A program made the position numbers and the translations under genes. A stretch of 64,000 nucleotides of DNA from Bradymonas sediminis (lineage in GTDB: Bacteria > Myxococcota_A > Bradymonadia > Bradymonadales > Bradymonadaceae): contig NZ_CP030032.1 of assembly GCF_003258315.1 (NCBI RefSeq), positions 1,216,001 to 1,280,000 on the forward strand, in the 5' to 3' direction. The notes beneath the pieces are model-generated. The model saw only the letters and a list, made by a program, of their open reading frames with translations, did no database searches and was not told the DNA's origin. Below, piece by piece: positions 28,341-37,144 of the stretch. Numbering within the stretch: position 1 is the stretch's first letter; each line of letters starts with the position of its first letter.

Positions 28341-30656
28341 TTACACCGCCTTCGCGCCGCTGGCCGGTATTGCTTCCACCGGTGATTGAAATCCACGCAA
28401 ACGCAGCGCATTGCCGAGCACAAAGATGCTGGACAACGCCATCGCGCCGGCCGCAAAGATCGGCGACAACAGGATTTCCCAGGTCGGATAGAGCACGCCC
28501 GCGGCGACCGGAATCAGCGCCGCGTTATAGGCGAAGGCCCAGAAGAGGTTCTGGTGGATATTGCCGATCGTCGCGCGTGACAGCGCGATGGCGGTGGGCA
28601 CGCCCATCAGGCTGCCCGACATCAAGACCACGTCGGCCGCCTCGATGGCGATATCGGTGCCCGTGCCGACCGCCAGGCCGACATCCGCCTCGGCCAGCGC
28701 GGGCGCGTCGTTGATGCCGTCGCCGACAAAGGCGAGCTGGCCGTGCTCGGCTTTTAATTTGCGGACTGCGTCGACCTTGTCGGCGGGCAGAACCTCGGCG
28801 ATGACTTCGTCAATATCGAGCTGGCGCGCGATGGCCTCGGCGGTGCGCTGGTTGTCGCCCGTGATCATCACGACTTTTAAGCCAAGTTTGTGAAGCGCTG
28901 CGATTGCAGTCGGTGTGCTCTCTTTTATCGGGTCGGCCACGGCGATAATCGCCGCCAATTTGCCACCAATGGCAGCATAGAGGGGCGTTTTCCCTTCGTT
29001 GCCCAGACGCTCAGCGTTGTCGGCGAAGACCGCCACGTCCAGCCCAAGCTTGCGCATATAGCGGTCCGCGCCGATCTCAACCAGCTCTCCGTTTACCTTC
29101 GCCTTAACGCCAAAGCCGGTGATTGAATCGAAGTCGGTGATGTCCGGAACCGCAATCCCCTCGCTTTCGGCGGCATCGACGATGGCGCGCGCGATGGGGT
29201 GCTCGGACTGTGCTTCGACCGCAGCGATGAGCGCCAAAACGTTGGTGCGCTCGAAGCCTTCGCTGATCACCAGGTCGGTCAGCGTCGGGTGCCCCTCGGT
29301 CAGCGTCCCGGTCTTATCGACCGCCACAACCTTCGCGTCCTTAAGTGACTGCAGCGCCTCACCTTTTCGGAAGAGCACGCCAAGCTCTGCACCGCGCCCC
29401 GTTCCGACCATGATCGAGGTCGGCGTCGCCAGGCCCATCGCACACGGGCAGGCGATAATCAAAACGGCCACGGCATTCACCAGCGCAAATGTCAGCACCG
29501 GATCTGGACCCACTGCCAGCCAGACGAGGAAGGTCACTACGGCCACGGCCATCACAATCGGCACAAAGCGCATGGTTACCTTGTCGACTAGCGCCTGGAT
29601 CGGCAATTTCGAGCCCTGCGCCTGCTCGACCATGCGGATGATCTGCGAGAGCACGGTCTCACCGCCCACCGCCGTTGCGCGGAAAGTGAGCGCTCCTTTT
29701 TGATTCACGGTGCCGCCGACCAATCCTGCGTCCACCGTCTTGAGCACCGGGACCGGCTCGCCGGTAATCATCGATTCATCGACGTAGCTCTGCCCGCTGA
29801 TGACTTCGCCGTCCACCGGAATGCGCTCGCCCGGTCGAACCAGGATGATATCGCCGGCGATAACCTCGGCGATTGGGATTTCGCGCTCGGCTCCGTCTCG
29901 TCGCACCCGCGCAGTCTTTGGCTGCAGCCCGACCAGCCGCTGAATCGCCTCGGAGGTGCGGCCCTTGGCGCGCGCTTCCAAAAAGCGCCCCAGCAGGATC
30001 AGGGTGACGATTACGGCGGCCGCCTCATAGTAGACGTTGACCGTATTGGGCGGCAGCAAACTCGGCACGAAGGTCGCCACCAGCGAGTAGAGGTAGGCGG
30101 CGAGCGTGCCAACGGCGACCAGCGAGTTCATATCGGGGGTGAGGCGAAAGACCGCGGGAATGCCCAGGCGGTAAAACCGAAGTCCCGGCATCGCCAGCAC
30201 CAGGGTCGTCAGCGCGAATTGGATATACCAATTCCATTGCATGCCGATCGTGCGCACGATCAGCGCCTCCATGCCGGGGATGAGGTGTGAGCCCATTTCG
30301 AGCGCGAAGACCGGCAGCGTAAGAATGGCCGCGAGCGTCAGGTCGCGCTTGAGTTGGGTGCGCTCGGCGTCTTTGCGCTCCTGGGCGGCGTCATCGCCGG
30401 CGGCCGCGCCCATATCGATGGGGCGCGCGGTATATCCGGCCTTGGCGACCGCCGCGACGAGCGCGTCAGAGTCGGCGCTCCCGCGGATATGCGCGCGCTC
30501 GGTGGCGAGGTTTACGGAGACCTCACGCACCCCGGGAATGTCCATCAATGCGCGCTCGACTCGGCCAACGCACGATGCACACGTCATGCCTTCGATCGGC
30601 AGCGTGGTCTGGGTTGTCGAGGTGTTCGCATCGCTGCTGGTTGACTGGGGCATCAT
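28341..30656 (-). CDS. copA: Copper-exporting P1B-type ATPase (CPC type)
   Basis: 771 aa from an ATG with GGAG 7 nt upstream (a second ATG follows directly). One N-terminal heavy-metal domain has GMTCASC (about residue 25). Eight helices are expected, with the metal-site motif [13 protein letters not shown] at about 400. Phosphorylation site DKTGTLTEG is at about 444, HPIARA in the nucleotide domain, and [16 protein letters not shown] at about 640. CPC together with the single HMA domain points to Cu(I)/Ag(I) export from the cytoplasm. The gene stands alone behind a 366-bp upstream region holding a GTAGA-N4-TCTAC palindrome. Confidence 0.96.
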   Translation of the reverse strand: MMPQSTSSDANTSTTQTTLPIEGMTCASCVGRVERALMDIPGVREVSVNLATERAHIRGSADSDALVAAVAKAGYTARPIDMGAAAGDDAAQERKDAERTQLKRDLTLAAILTLPVFALEMGSHLIPGMEALIVRTIGMQWNWYIQFALTTLVLAMPGLRFYRLGIPAVFRLTPDMNSLVAVGTLAAYLYSLVATFVPSLLPPNTVNVYYEAAAVIVTLILLGRFLEARAKGRTSEAIQRLVGLQPKTARVRRDGAEREIPIAEVIAGDIILVRPGERIPVDGEVISGQSYVDESMITGEPVPVLKTVDAGLVGGTVNQKGALTFRATAVGGETVLSQIIRMVEQAQGSKLPIQALVDKVTMRFVPIVMAVAVVTFLVWLAVGPDPVLTFALVNAVAVLIIACPCAMGLATPTSIMVGTGRGAELGVLFRKGEALQSLKDAKVVAVDKTGTLTEGHPTLTDLVISEGFERTNVLALIAAVEAQSEHPIARAIVDAAESEGIAVPDITDFDSITGFGVKAKVNGELVEIGADRYMRKLGLDVAVFADNAERLGNEGKTPLYAAIGGKLAAIIAVADPIKESTPTAIAALHKLGLKVVMITGDNQRTAEAIARQLDIDEVIAEVLPADKVDAVRKLKAEHGQLAFVGDGINDAPALAEADVGLAVGTGTDIAIEAADVVLMSGSLMGVPTAIALSRATIGNIHQNLFWAFAYNAALIPVAAGVLYPTWEILLSPIFAAGAMALSSIFVLGNALRLRGFQSPVEAIPASGAKAV

Positions 30657-30882
30657 ATGGCGTCTCCAAAATTCAATGGGTGAGGGGGATGATTCAACCG
30701 ACGCGGTTGGCGCGTCGAGGCTGATAAGCAGGCCAACCAAGCCCTCGAAAGCGAAGCGTCTTTTCGCGAGCGATGTTGTGGTGTCGGTCGCGAACGCCCA
30801 ACCACCCGGCTGAGCTAGCAGCGATCATGCCAACTTGGAATGCTCGCCTGCCGCCCCCAACAGCTCGCGCGGGCGGCGAGCC

Positions 30883-30898
30883 TGTAGAGTATTCTACG
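30883..30898. promoter_or_regulatory. Candidate operator GTAGA-N4-TCTAC upstream of copA
   Basis: GTAGA (30884-30888) and TCTAC (30893-30897) form a perfect dyad with spacer GTAT, about 228 nt before the ATPase start. The same dyad with the same spacing, in a longer form, lies 236 nt before the first gene of the second Cus operon (46515-46532). Sharing between two copper loci suggests a common copper-responsive regulator. The regulator is not identified. Confidence 0.5.
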
Positions 30899-30949
30899 GT
30901 GGGTTGTCGAGTATTGCGCAGCGGGCGACCTGGAGCGGTCGCAGATCAT

Positions 30950-31000
30950 AAAAAGCTGCGCTGCGGATAGGCCTGTGGGGACCCATCTGCAGCGCAGCTT
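30950..31000 (-). terminator. Intrinsic terminator after the His/Met-rich lipoprotein gene
   Basis: On the minus strand AAGCTGCGCTGCAGAT pairs with ATCCGCAGCGCAGCTT (one mismatch) and is followed by TTTTT. It lies 22 nt past the stop at 31023 and ends the minus-strand Cus operon. Confidence 0.85.
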
Positions 31001-31022
31001 GTTCGGGGCGATGCCGCAACCT

Positions 31023-31682
31023 TTAGTTTTGCGGTTGCTCCTGCATCTGCGCGCCGGCGCCCATCATCTTCATGGGGCACTGTCCGTGCTCGCCCATCGC
31101 CTCGGAGCGCTTCTGCATCATTCCGTAGAGGGCGTCGACCTGCGCGGCGTCCGCCGGCGTGAGCTTCAGGCGCATGCCCGAGTCGAGTTCCTCGGTGGAG
31201 ACGGTGACGTCAGACATCATCTGCTTCATCTGCTCCCGCATTTCACGCTGCTCTTCGGTCATCTCACCGTGCTTCATCTCACCGTGCTTCATCTCGCCGT
31301 GCATCTTTCCGTGGTGCATATCGCCACCTTCGCCGTGCATTTTGCCGTGCATCTGCGACATCTTTTCGACGCGCGCGCGAAGCTCGTCGACATCACCGGT
31401 GGTCGTGAAATCCATGGCGACCGCGTCGTCGAGTTTGCTCAACTCTCGCGTGGTGCCCTCAACCTGCATCGGGCAGATCTCCTTCATCTTGGCGTGCTTA
31501 TCGCCGGCCTTCATCTCATGAGCCGCTTCGGCCTGGTCGTCTTTGGGGGCCATCTCTAAGTCCTGAGACTGCTGAGCGACCTCGGGCGCTGCGTCGGTTT
31601 GGGCGCTCTCGGTCGTGCTGCAGGCGCTCGCGCCCAGTAGGAGAGTCATCGACATCAATGCCAGCAAATTGCGCAATTTCAT
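31023..31682 (-). CDS. His/Met-rich lipoprotein, probable copper-binding
   Basis: 219 aa. The chosen ATG (MKLRNLLALM) has AGG 6 nt upstream; two ATGs directly before it and one 12 nt upstream are alternatives. The signal peptide ends in a lipobox (GASAC). The middle carries a dense His/Met block (about residues 110-150): MHGKMHGEGGDMHHGK followed by MHGEMKHGEMKHGEM. Two CPM sites are seen, ICPMQVEG and GQCPMKMMG near the end. His-Met repeats and Cys-Met pairs are typical ligands for Cu(I)/Ag(I). I do not recognise a named family. It is the last gene of the minus-strand Cus operon, suggesting a periplasmic copper store or donor. Confidence 0.82.
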   Translation of the reverse strand: MKLRNLLALMSMTLLLGASACSTTESAQTDAAPEVAQQSQDLEMAPKDDQAEAAHEMKAGDKHAKMKEICPMQVEGTTRELSKLDDAVAMDFTTTGDVDELRARVEKMSQMHGKMHGEGGDMHHGKMHGEMKHGEMKHGEMTEEQREMREQMKQMMSDVTVSTEELDSGMRLKLTPADAAQVDALYGMMQKRSEAMGEHGQCPMKMMGAGAQMQEQPQN

Positions 31683-31834
31683 CATCATCCTCATCGTGTT
31701 TTCGGAACCCGGGGCTGCCGGGGTAATAGAAACAGCGTGTCGAGACAGTCGGTGGTCTTGGGTATATCGACATAGATAAGCCTGTTCGCCATCGACCGTC
31801 AAGGTCTCCTCCCAGAGCGCCACCTCATGTGGTT

Positions 31835-32305
31835 TCAGTGGGCGTGGCCGTGCTCATCGTCGTGGGCGTGGCCGTGCTCATCGTCGTGGGCGTGGCCGTG
31901 AGGTTCGACGGCTTGCTTTTTCTGAGCGGCGAGCGCGTCGGGGTCGTATTGTTTGAGCTTCATATTGCATTCGGGACAACGGCCGTCCTTGGGGTTTTCC
32001 AGGCTCGCCCAGTGGACGGTTCCCATATCGCAATACCAGGCGCCAGCGGGCAATTGCTCGACTTTGATCGGCGGGTCGAATTTGGTACCGGTTGCCGTGA
32101 GTTCGACTTTTGCGAGTTTCTCGGGGGCTTTCTCGGCGGGCGCTTCAGCCTTTTCGGCCCCCTGTGCTTCGGGTTTAGCCTCGTCGACATTTTCGACCGC
32201 TGCCTCGGTTGTTGCGGGCTCTTCGGCCTCTTTTTTATCGCAGCCGAAGGTGACGAGGCTCAGGGACAGGCTCAGGAAAAGAATAGCACGGGTGCAGAAC
32301 TTCAT
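31835..32305 (-). CDS. Lipoprotein with CDMGT/CNMKLK heavy-metal-binding module and His tail
   Basis: 156 aa from an ATG behind AAAGGAG. The signal peptide has lipobox TFGC, then an Ala/Glu/Lys-rich linker. The C-terminal module reads KFDPPIKVEQLPAGAWYCDM, then GTVHWAS, and closes CPECNMKLKQ. This is a variant of the small heavy-metal-binding domain (CPMH...CPxCxM) found in CusB proteins. The extreme C-terminus is HGHAHDDEHGHAHDDEHGHAH-like, encoded by a 24-nt tandem repeat. It lies 47 nt after the RND permease. A CusF-like periplasmic copper carrier role is my inference. A close paralogue is at 58208. Confidence 0.88.
   Translation of the reverse strand: MKFCTRAILFLSLSLSLVTFGCDKKEAEEPATTEAAVENVDEAKPEAQGAEKAEAPAEKAPEKLAKVELTATGTKFDPPIKVEQLPAGAWYCDMGTVHWASLENPKDGRCPECNMKLKQYDPDALAAQKKQAVEPHGHAHDDEHGHAHDDEHGHAH
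31838..31900. repeat. 24-nt tandem repeat encoding a His-rich tail
   Basis: GTGGGCGTGGCCGTGCTCAT plus CGTC (24 nt) is present twice perfectly (31838-31861, 31862-31885) with a further 15 nt of a third copy. On the minus strand it encodes HGHAHDDE repeats at the C-terminus of the lipoprotein. Perfect identity suggests recent slippage and possible copy-number variation of the metal-binding tail. Confidence 0.9.
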
Positions 32306-32352
32306 GGTGAACTCCTTTGTGTTTTGTTGTTGATGAAAGATGAATTCGAAAA

Positions 32353-35300
32353 TCACGATTTTGCAGCGGTGATCTCGCCAAAGCGAAGATATAACGCCGG
32401 CACGACGATCATATTGAGCGCGGTCGCCGAGATGAGTCCAAATAATAGGACAATCGCCATCGGGGCCTGGATCTCACTGCCGGGTTCGCCGGCTTGCAGG
32501 GCCAGCGGGACGAGCCCGAGGCCGCTGGCAAGCGCGGTCATGAGGATCGGGGCGAGCCGTTCCATGGCGCCCTGTTTGACGGCTTGCCATCGGTCGCTGA
32601 CGCCTTCCTCGTAGTGGAGGTGGCGAATATGCGAGACCATCAGTAGGCCATTTCGGGTGGCGATGCCAAAGAGCGTGATAAAACCGATGAGTGAGGCCAC
32701 CGATAAGATGCCGTCGAGGACGTAGACGCCGACCACCCCGCCGATCAGCGCATGCGGCAGGTTCGCCATGACCAGGAGCGCGTCGCGCCCCGACCCCAGC
32801 GAGACAAATAGTAGCAAGAAGATTCCGATAATGACGACGCCGGTCAGCAGGGTCAGCGTTTGGGAGGCCTGGGTGGCGCTCTCGAATTGCCCGCCGTATT
32901 CGACGTGATAGCCCGTGGGCATCACAACCTGCTCGCCGACACGCGAGCGGATCTTCTCGACCACGCCCACCAGGTCGCCTCCCGCTACGTTGCAGGATAC
33001 GACGATATTGCGCTGCACACTTTCGCGGCTGATGCGATTGGGGCGGCGGTCTCGACGCACATCGGCCAGGGCATGAAGGGGCACCTGGGCGCCGGTGGGC
33101 GTCTTGATAAGTGTTTGGCGAATGGACTCCAGGTTGGCCTTCGCGTCTTCGGGATAGCGCACGAGCAGGTCGAAGCCGCGCTGCTCCTCGATGATGCGCG
33201 AGACGTCGTGGCCGACAAACGCGGTCTCGATCACCTCGGCGACCTCGCGCACCCGGAGCCCGTGGCGCGCAATGGCGTCTCGGTCAAAGTCGATGAGCAA
33301 GAAGGGGATATCCATCTGCTGCTCGACGTTGAGGTCGACCACGCCTTCGACATTCTCCATCGCCTCGCTGACCTCCTGGCCCAACCTGCGAAGCTCGTAG
33401 AGATCCGAGCCAAAGATTTTGACCGCAATATTGGCCCGCGTCCCCGAGAGCATATGGTCGATGCGGTGGCTGATGGGCTGGCCGATGGTAATATTCATCC
33501 CGGGCAACTGCGCCAGGTCCTGTCGCAACGCGGCCAGGAACTCATCCTGACTGCGCTCGTGCATCTTGAGGTCGACGTCGATCTCGGCGGCGTTGACGCC
33601 CTGGGCGTGCTCGTCGAGCTCGGCGCGGCCGGTTCTTCGGGAGGTCGAGACGACTTCGGGATGGGCGAGCATTATCTCTTCGATACGCTTGCCGAGCTTG
33701 CCGGAGGTTTCGAGGGAAGTGCCGGGTAGGGTGACCGCGCTGACCGTGAGCGTGCCCTCGTTGAACTCGGGCAAGAATGCCTGACCCGCGTTCAGCAGGC
33801 CCCAGCCGGCGATGCCGAGCGCGGTGAGCGAGGCTGCGGTGATCAGCTTCCAATGAGGGAGGGTTTTGTCGAGCACCGGCTCATAGCCGCGCTTGAGCCA
33901 ACGCATCGCCCAGCTCTCCTCGTTATGCATGATCGCTTTGGTGCCGGGCAGCAGGAAATAACACATCGCCGGGGTCACGGTGAGCGCCACCACCAGCGAC
34001 GCCGACAGCGAAACGACGTAGGCGATACCGAGCGGTTGGAGCAGGCGTCCCTCGACGCCGCTGAGGAAAAAGAGCGGCAAAAACACCAGGATAATGATCA
34101 ACGTGGCGAATACGATCGACGAGCGAACCTCCTTGGAGGCCTCGAAGATGACCTGGATGGTGGGCTGGCGCAGCTCGGGCGGTTTTTGGGCGTCGAGCCT
34201 CAGCCGTCGCACGACATTTTCGACGTCGACGATCGCGTCGTCGACCAGCGCACCGACCGCAATCGCCATGCCGCCGAGCGTCATCGTGTTGATCGAGCCG
34301 CCGAAGAAATCGAGCACCACTACGGCGACCAGAAGTGACAGGGGAATGGCGGTCGCCGTGATCACGGTCGCGCGAATATTAGCCAGAAACAGTAGGAGAA
34401 TGAGCACGACGAGAATCGCGCCGTCACGAAGCGCCGTCATCACATTATCGATGGAGATTTCGATGAAATTGGACTGGCGAAAGATATTTCGTTGTAGTTC
34501 CATGCCTTCGGGGAGTGATGCCTCGATGCCGTCGAGCGCCTCGTCGAGGCGCTCGGTCAGCGCCAGGGTATTGGCGTCGGGCTGTTTTTGAATCCCGATG
34601 ATGACGGCGTCTTTGCCATTAAATGAGCCGTCGCCGCGCTTGAGCGCCGGGGCGATTTTAACCTCACCAAGGTCAGCTACGGTGAGCGGCTGTCCGTTGC
34701 GCACTGCCAGAACGGTGTTGCCGATATCCGAGATTCTTTCGATGCGGCCGAGCCCGTAGATAAGATATTCGCGCCCGTTTTCGCGATAGAACCCGGCCGA
34801 CACGTTCTCATTGGTCTCTGTGAGCGCATCGGTGACCTCATTGAGACCGAGATTATAGGCCGCGAGTTTCGCCGGATTGACGTGGACCTGGTATTGCTTC
34901 ACGCCGCCGCCGATGGGCATCACCTGGGAGACGCCGGCCACCGCGAGCAGGCGTCGTCGCAGCACCCAATCCGCCTCGCTGCGCACCTCAATCGGGGTAT
35001 GCTTTTCAGAGGTCAGGGCGACAAACATGATCTCACCCATGACCGAAGAGATCGGCCCCATCACCGGTGGGTCGACGTCGGCCGGAAGTTGGGAGCGCAC
35101 GAGCTGCAACTTCTCCCCGACGATCTGGCGCGCTCGATAGACATCGGTGCCCCAGTCGAATTCCACCCAGATCACCGCGTTACCGATGCCCGAGGTCGAG
35201 CGAACCCGGCGCACGCCGGTGGCGCCGTTGAGCGCGGTCTCGATGGGGTAGGTGATCTGACTTTCGACTTCCTCAGGCGCCTTGCCGTGTGCTTCGACCA

Positions 35301-35448
35301 CCACCGTTACGCTGGGGGCGGTCAGGTTGGGGAACACGTCGACCGGCATATGAACCGCCTGCCAGGTCCCCCAGATGAAGAGCGCCGCAGCGGCCAGAAC
35401 CACAAAAAAGCGGTTCTCGAGTGACCATTTGATAATGCCGTCAATCAT
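32353..35448 (-). CDS. cusA: Heavy-metal efflux RND permease (CusA/CzcA family), system 1
   Basis: 1031 aa, normal for HME-RND pumps. N-terminal helix follows MIDGIIKWSLENRF, with VDVFPNLTAPSVTV. Two large periplasmic loops lie between TM1-2 and TM7-8. TM4 carries VGALVDDAIVDVENVVRRLR, with the acidic residues used for proton transfer. The C-terminal half has SLIGFITLFGIATRNGLLMV and a final membrane block ending LYLRFGE. VDDAIVDVEN differs from the form in the second system's pump, so the two may move different ions. The gene is third in the TolC-CusB-CusA order and precedes the metal-binding lipoproteins. Confidence 0.95.
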   Translation of the reverse strand: MIDGIIKWSLENRFFVVLAAAALFIWGTWQAVHMPVDVFPNLTAPSVTVVVEAHGKAPEEVESQITYPIETALNGATGVRRVRSTSGIGNAVIWVEFDWGTDVYRARQIVGEKLQLVRSQLPADVDPPVMGPISSVMGEIMFVALTSEKHTPIEVRSEADWVLRRRLLAVAGVSQVMPIGGGVKQYQVHVNPAKLAAYNLGLNEVTDALTETNENVSAGFYRENGREYLIYGLGRIERISDIGNTVLAVRNGQPLTVADLGEVKIAPALKRGDGSFNGKDAVIIGIQKQPDANTLALTERLDEALDGIEASLPEGMELQRNIFRQSNFIEISIDNVMTALRDGAILVVLILLLFLANIRATVITATAIPLSLLVAVVVLDFFGGSINTMTLGGMAIAVGALVDDAIVDVENVVRRLRLDAQKPPELRQPTIQVIFEASKEVRSSIVFATLIIILVFLPLFFLSGVEGRLLQPLGIAYVVSLSASLVVALTVTPAMCYFLLPGTKAIMHNEESWAMRWLKRGYEPVLDKTLPHWKLITAASLTALGIAGWGLLNAGQAFLPEFNEGTLTVSAVTLPGTSLETSGKLGKRIEEIMLAHPEVVSTSRRTGRAELDEHAQGVNAAEIDVDLKMHERSQDEFLAALRQDLAQLPGMNITIGQPISHRIDHMLSGTRANIAVKIFGSDLYELRRLGQEVSEAMENVEGVVDLNVEQQMDIPFLLIDFDRDAIARHGLRVREVAEVIETAFVGHDVSRIIEEQRGFDLLVRYPEDAKANLESIRQTLIKTPTGAQVPLHALADVRRDRRPNRISRESVQRNIVVSCNVAGGDLVGVVEKIRSRVGEQVVMPTGYHVEYGGQFESATQASQTLTLLTGVVIIGIFLLLFVSLGSGRDALLVMANLPHALIGGVVGVYVLDGILSVASLIGFITLFGIATRNGLLMVSHIRHLHYEEGVSDRWQAVKQGAMERLAPILMTALASGLGLVPLALQAGEPGSEIQAPMAIVLLFGLISATALNMIVVPALYLRFGEITAAKS

Positions 35449-35514
35449 TGAAATACCTTATTTTGAATCGCTACCAGCTAAAGTCGATGTCGGATGAGCT
35501 CAAATCAGCTCAGA

Positions 35515-37140
35515 TTAATGCGCGTGGCCGTGGCCAACTGAGCCGGTCGACATGCTCGCGAGCTTCACATAATAGACGCCCTCGCTGACCACATGCTCGC
35601 CGGGTTGAAGCCCGTCGAGGACCTCGACGTGGTCGCGGTCGCGCATCCCCAGGCGCACGATGCGCCGCTCAAATGACTCGCCATTTTTCATCACGAAGAC
35701 GACGTCGAGGCCCTTCTCGTCGAGCACCGCCGAGGCCGGAATACTCAGGGCTTCTCTGGGCTCAGCGCTGTAGATATGAGCCCTGACGAAGCTGCCGATC
35801 CGCAAGTGTTTTTGTGCATCGTTTTCACCCAGCGCAAAGATCAGCGGCGCGGTACGCGTGGTCGGGTCGATCACGTCGCCAAAACTGAGCAATTCGCCCC
35901 CTGTGTTGACGTCGATCTCAACGGGCGGAAGTTTCCCACCCGGCTCAAACCACAGGCCGGTCGGCTGGCCGATGCGCGGTAAATCGGCCTCGGGCACATG
36001 GGCCTCGAGCCATAGTTTTGAGCGGTCGACGATGCGAAAGAGCGAATCGCTGCGGGACACAAATCCGCCGTCCACGACCGTTCGTTCGGCGATCATCCCA
36101 TCGATAGGGCTTCGGATCGCCACGCGTCCGTTGGCCGCGGCGCCGCGCGATTCGAGGTTGCGAAATTGCCCGATTCGTTGCTGGGCCTGGTCGACGTCGG
36201 CCTGGGCGATGTCGCGGGTGCTCTGGGCATCCTGGAGCCGCTTTTCGGCGATCGCGCCGCTTGTCACGAGTCCCTGCACGCGCTCGAAATCGCGCTCGGC
36301 GCGACTCAGTTCAACCTTGGCTTTACGAAGCTCAGCCCGAAGTTGGGTGATCTCACCGGCGTCCAGGCTTGGGAGAATATAGGCGAGTATCTGGCCGGCC
36401 TCGACCCGTTGGCCGACCTGTGCGACCCCGTCCTTTGGGGCCGAGATGCGCCCGTCAAAGGGAGTCGTCACCCGCGACTCGCCGCCCGCGGCCGGCCGAA
36501 GATTTGCGTTCACTATCACCGACGGGCGCATCGAGCGCGTCACAGCTTTCGCCATATCGAAGTCGACCATCCACTGCTGTTCTTTGAGGAAAGAAACGCC
36601 GCCTTCGGGCACTTCGACTTCGATTTTGCGCGCCGCCTCGATATTCTCGAAGACCTCAAACTCACCGAGATTGAATGTCTCGCTAAACGCCTCTGTTTTG
36701 AGCATCAGGATAAGCTGGCGCTTGCCCGGGTATTTCGGAATCGCGATGGGCGTAAAAATGCCAGGCCGCGCGGGCGCGCCGGCCGCCCAATTCTCGCCGG
36801 GCGACTCCTGGCTCGTCAGAACGAGCGAAAGCGTGCCGTTTCGCACCGGCTGGTAGCCGTCGAGCGTGGTAAAATGGGCCGCGAATTTTGACTCCAGCCC
36901 AGCGACGAGCGCCGGAAACTCGACGAAGATTTCGGTATGCTCACCAAAGACGGTGATCACATGGGTCGGGCGCTCGCTGTCGCCATGAGCGTGATCTCCG
37001 TGGTCCTGCTGGCCGTCTCCATGAGTATGATCGCCGTGATCATGATGATCGCAGCCGACCAGCGCCAGCGAGAGGACGAGCAAGATGAGGAGCACCCTAT
37101 TTGGTGCGCGAAATATGACTTCGATTGGCTTTATTCGCAT
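35515..37140 (-). CDS. cusB: RND periplasmic adaptor (CusB family) with His-rich ends, system 1
   Basis: 541 aa lipoprotein (lipobox LVGC). Directly after the Cys comes a His/Asp block (DHHDHGDHTHGDGQQDHGDH), and the protein ends in VGHGHAH, so both ends can bind metal. The core has the membrane-fusion-protein layout: a barrel-sandwich half FDGRISAPKDGVAQVGQRVE, a coiled-coil hairpin (about 255-315) and the second half AIRSPIDGMIAERTVVDGG. A beta-barrel and a membrane-proximal domain with LSIPASAVLDEKG follow. It starts 4 nt after the TolC gene stop, so the two are translated together. Confidence 0.93.
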   Translation of the reverse strand: MRIKPIEVIFRAPNRVLLILLVLSLALVGCDHHDHGDHTHGDGQQDHGDHAHGDSERPTHVITVFGEHTEIFVEFPALVAGLESKFAAHFTTLDGYQPVRNGTLSLVLTSQESPGENWAAGAPARPGIFTPIAIPKYPGKRQLILMLKTEAFSETFNLGEFEVFENIEAARKIEVEVPEGGVSFLKEQQWMVDFDMAKAVTRSMRPSVIVNANLRPAAGGESRVTTPFDGRISAPKDGVAQVGQRVEAGQILAYILPSLDAGEITQLRAELRKAKVELSRAERDFERVQGLVTSGAIAEKRLQDAQSTRDIAQADVDQAQQRIGQFRNLESRGAAANGRVAIRSPIDGMIAERTVVDGGFVSRSDSLFRIVDRSKLWLEAHVPEADLPRIGQPTGLWFEPGGKLPPVEIDVNTGGELLSFGDVIDPTTRTAPLIFALGENDAQKHLRIGSFVRAHIYSAEPREALSIPASAVLDEKGLDVVFVMKNGESFERRIVRLGMRDRDHVEVLDGLQPGEHVVSEGVYYVKLASMSTGSVGHGHAH

Positions 37141-37144
37141 TATA

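Larger units (their letters stand above)
30657..31022. other. Upstream region of the copper ATPase gene
   Basis: 366 bp without a gene. It contains the terminator of the His/Met-rich lipoprotein gene at its right end (30950-31000), a palindrome TGTAGA-GTAT-TCTACG (30883-30898), a GC stem (GCCGCCC...GGGCGGC, about 30850-30876), and CAACCG-ACG-CGGTTG (30695-30709). The copper ATPase promoter must lie here. A TAGAAT hexamer on the minus strand overlapping the palindrome could be its -10 element. Confidence 0.65.

Noticed and set aside
30695-30709. CAACCG-ACG-CGGTTG dyad close to the copper ATPase start as a BlaI-type site
   Set aside because: It shares ACCG/CGGT with the ACCGA-N7-TCGGT sites but its half-site spacing is different, so sharing is probably chance.
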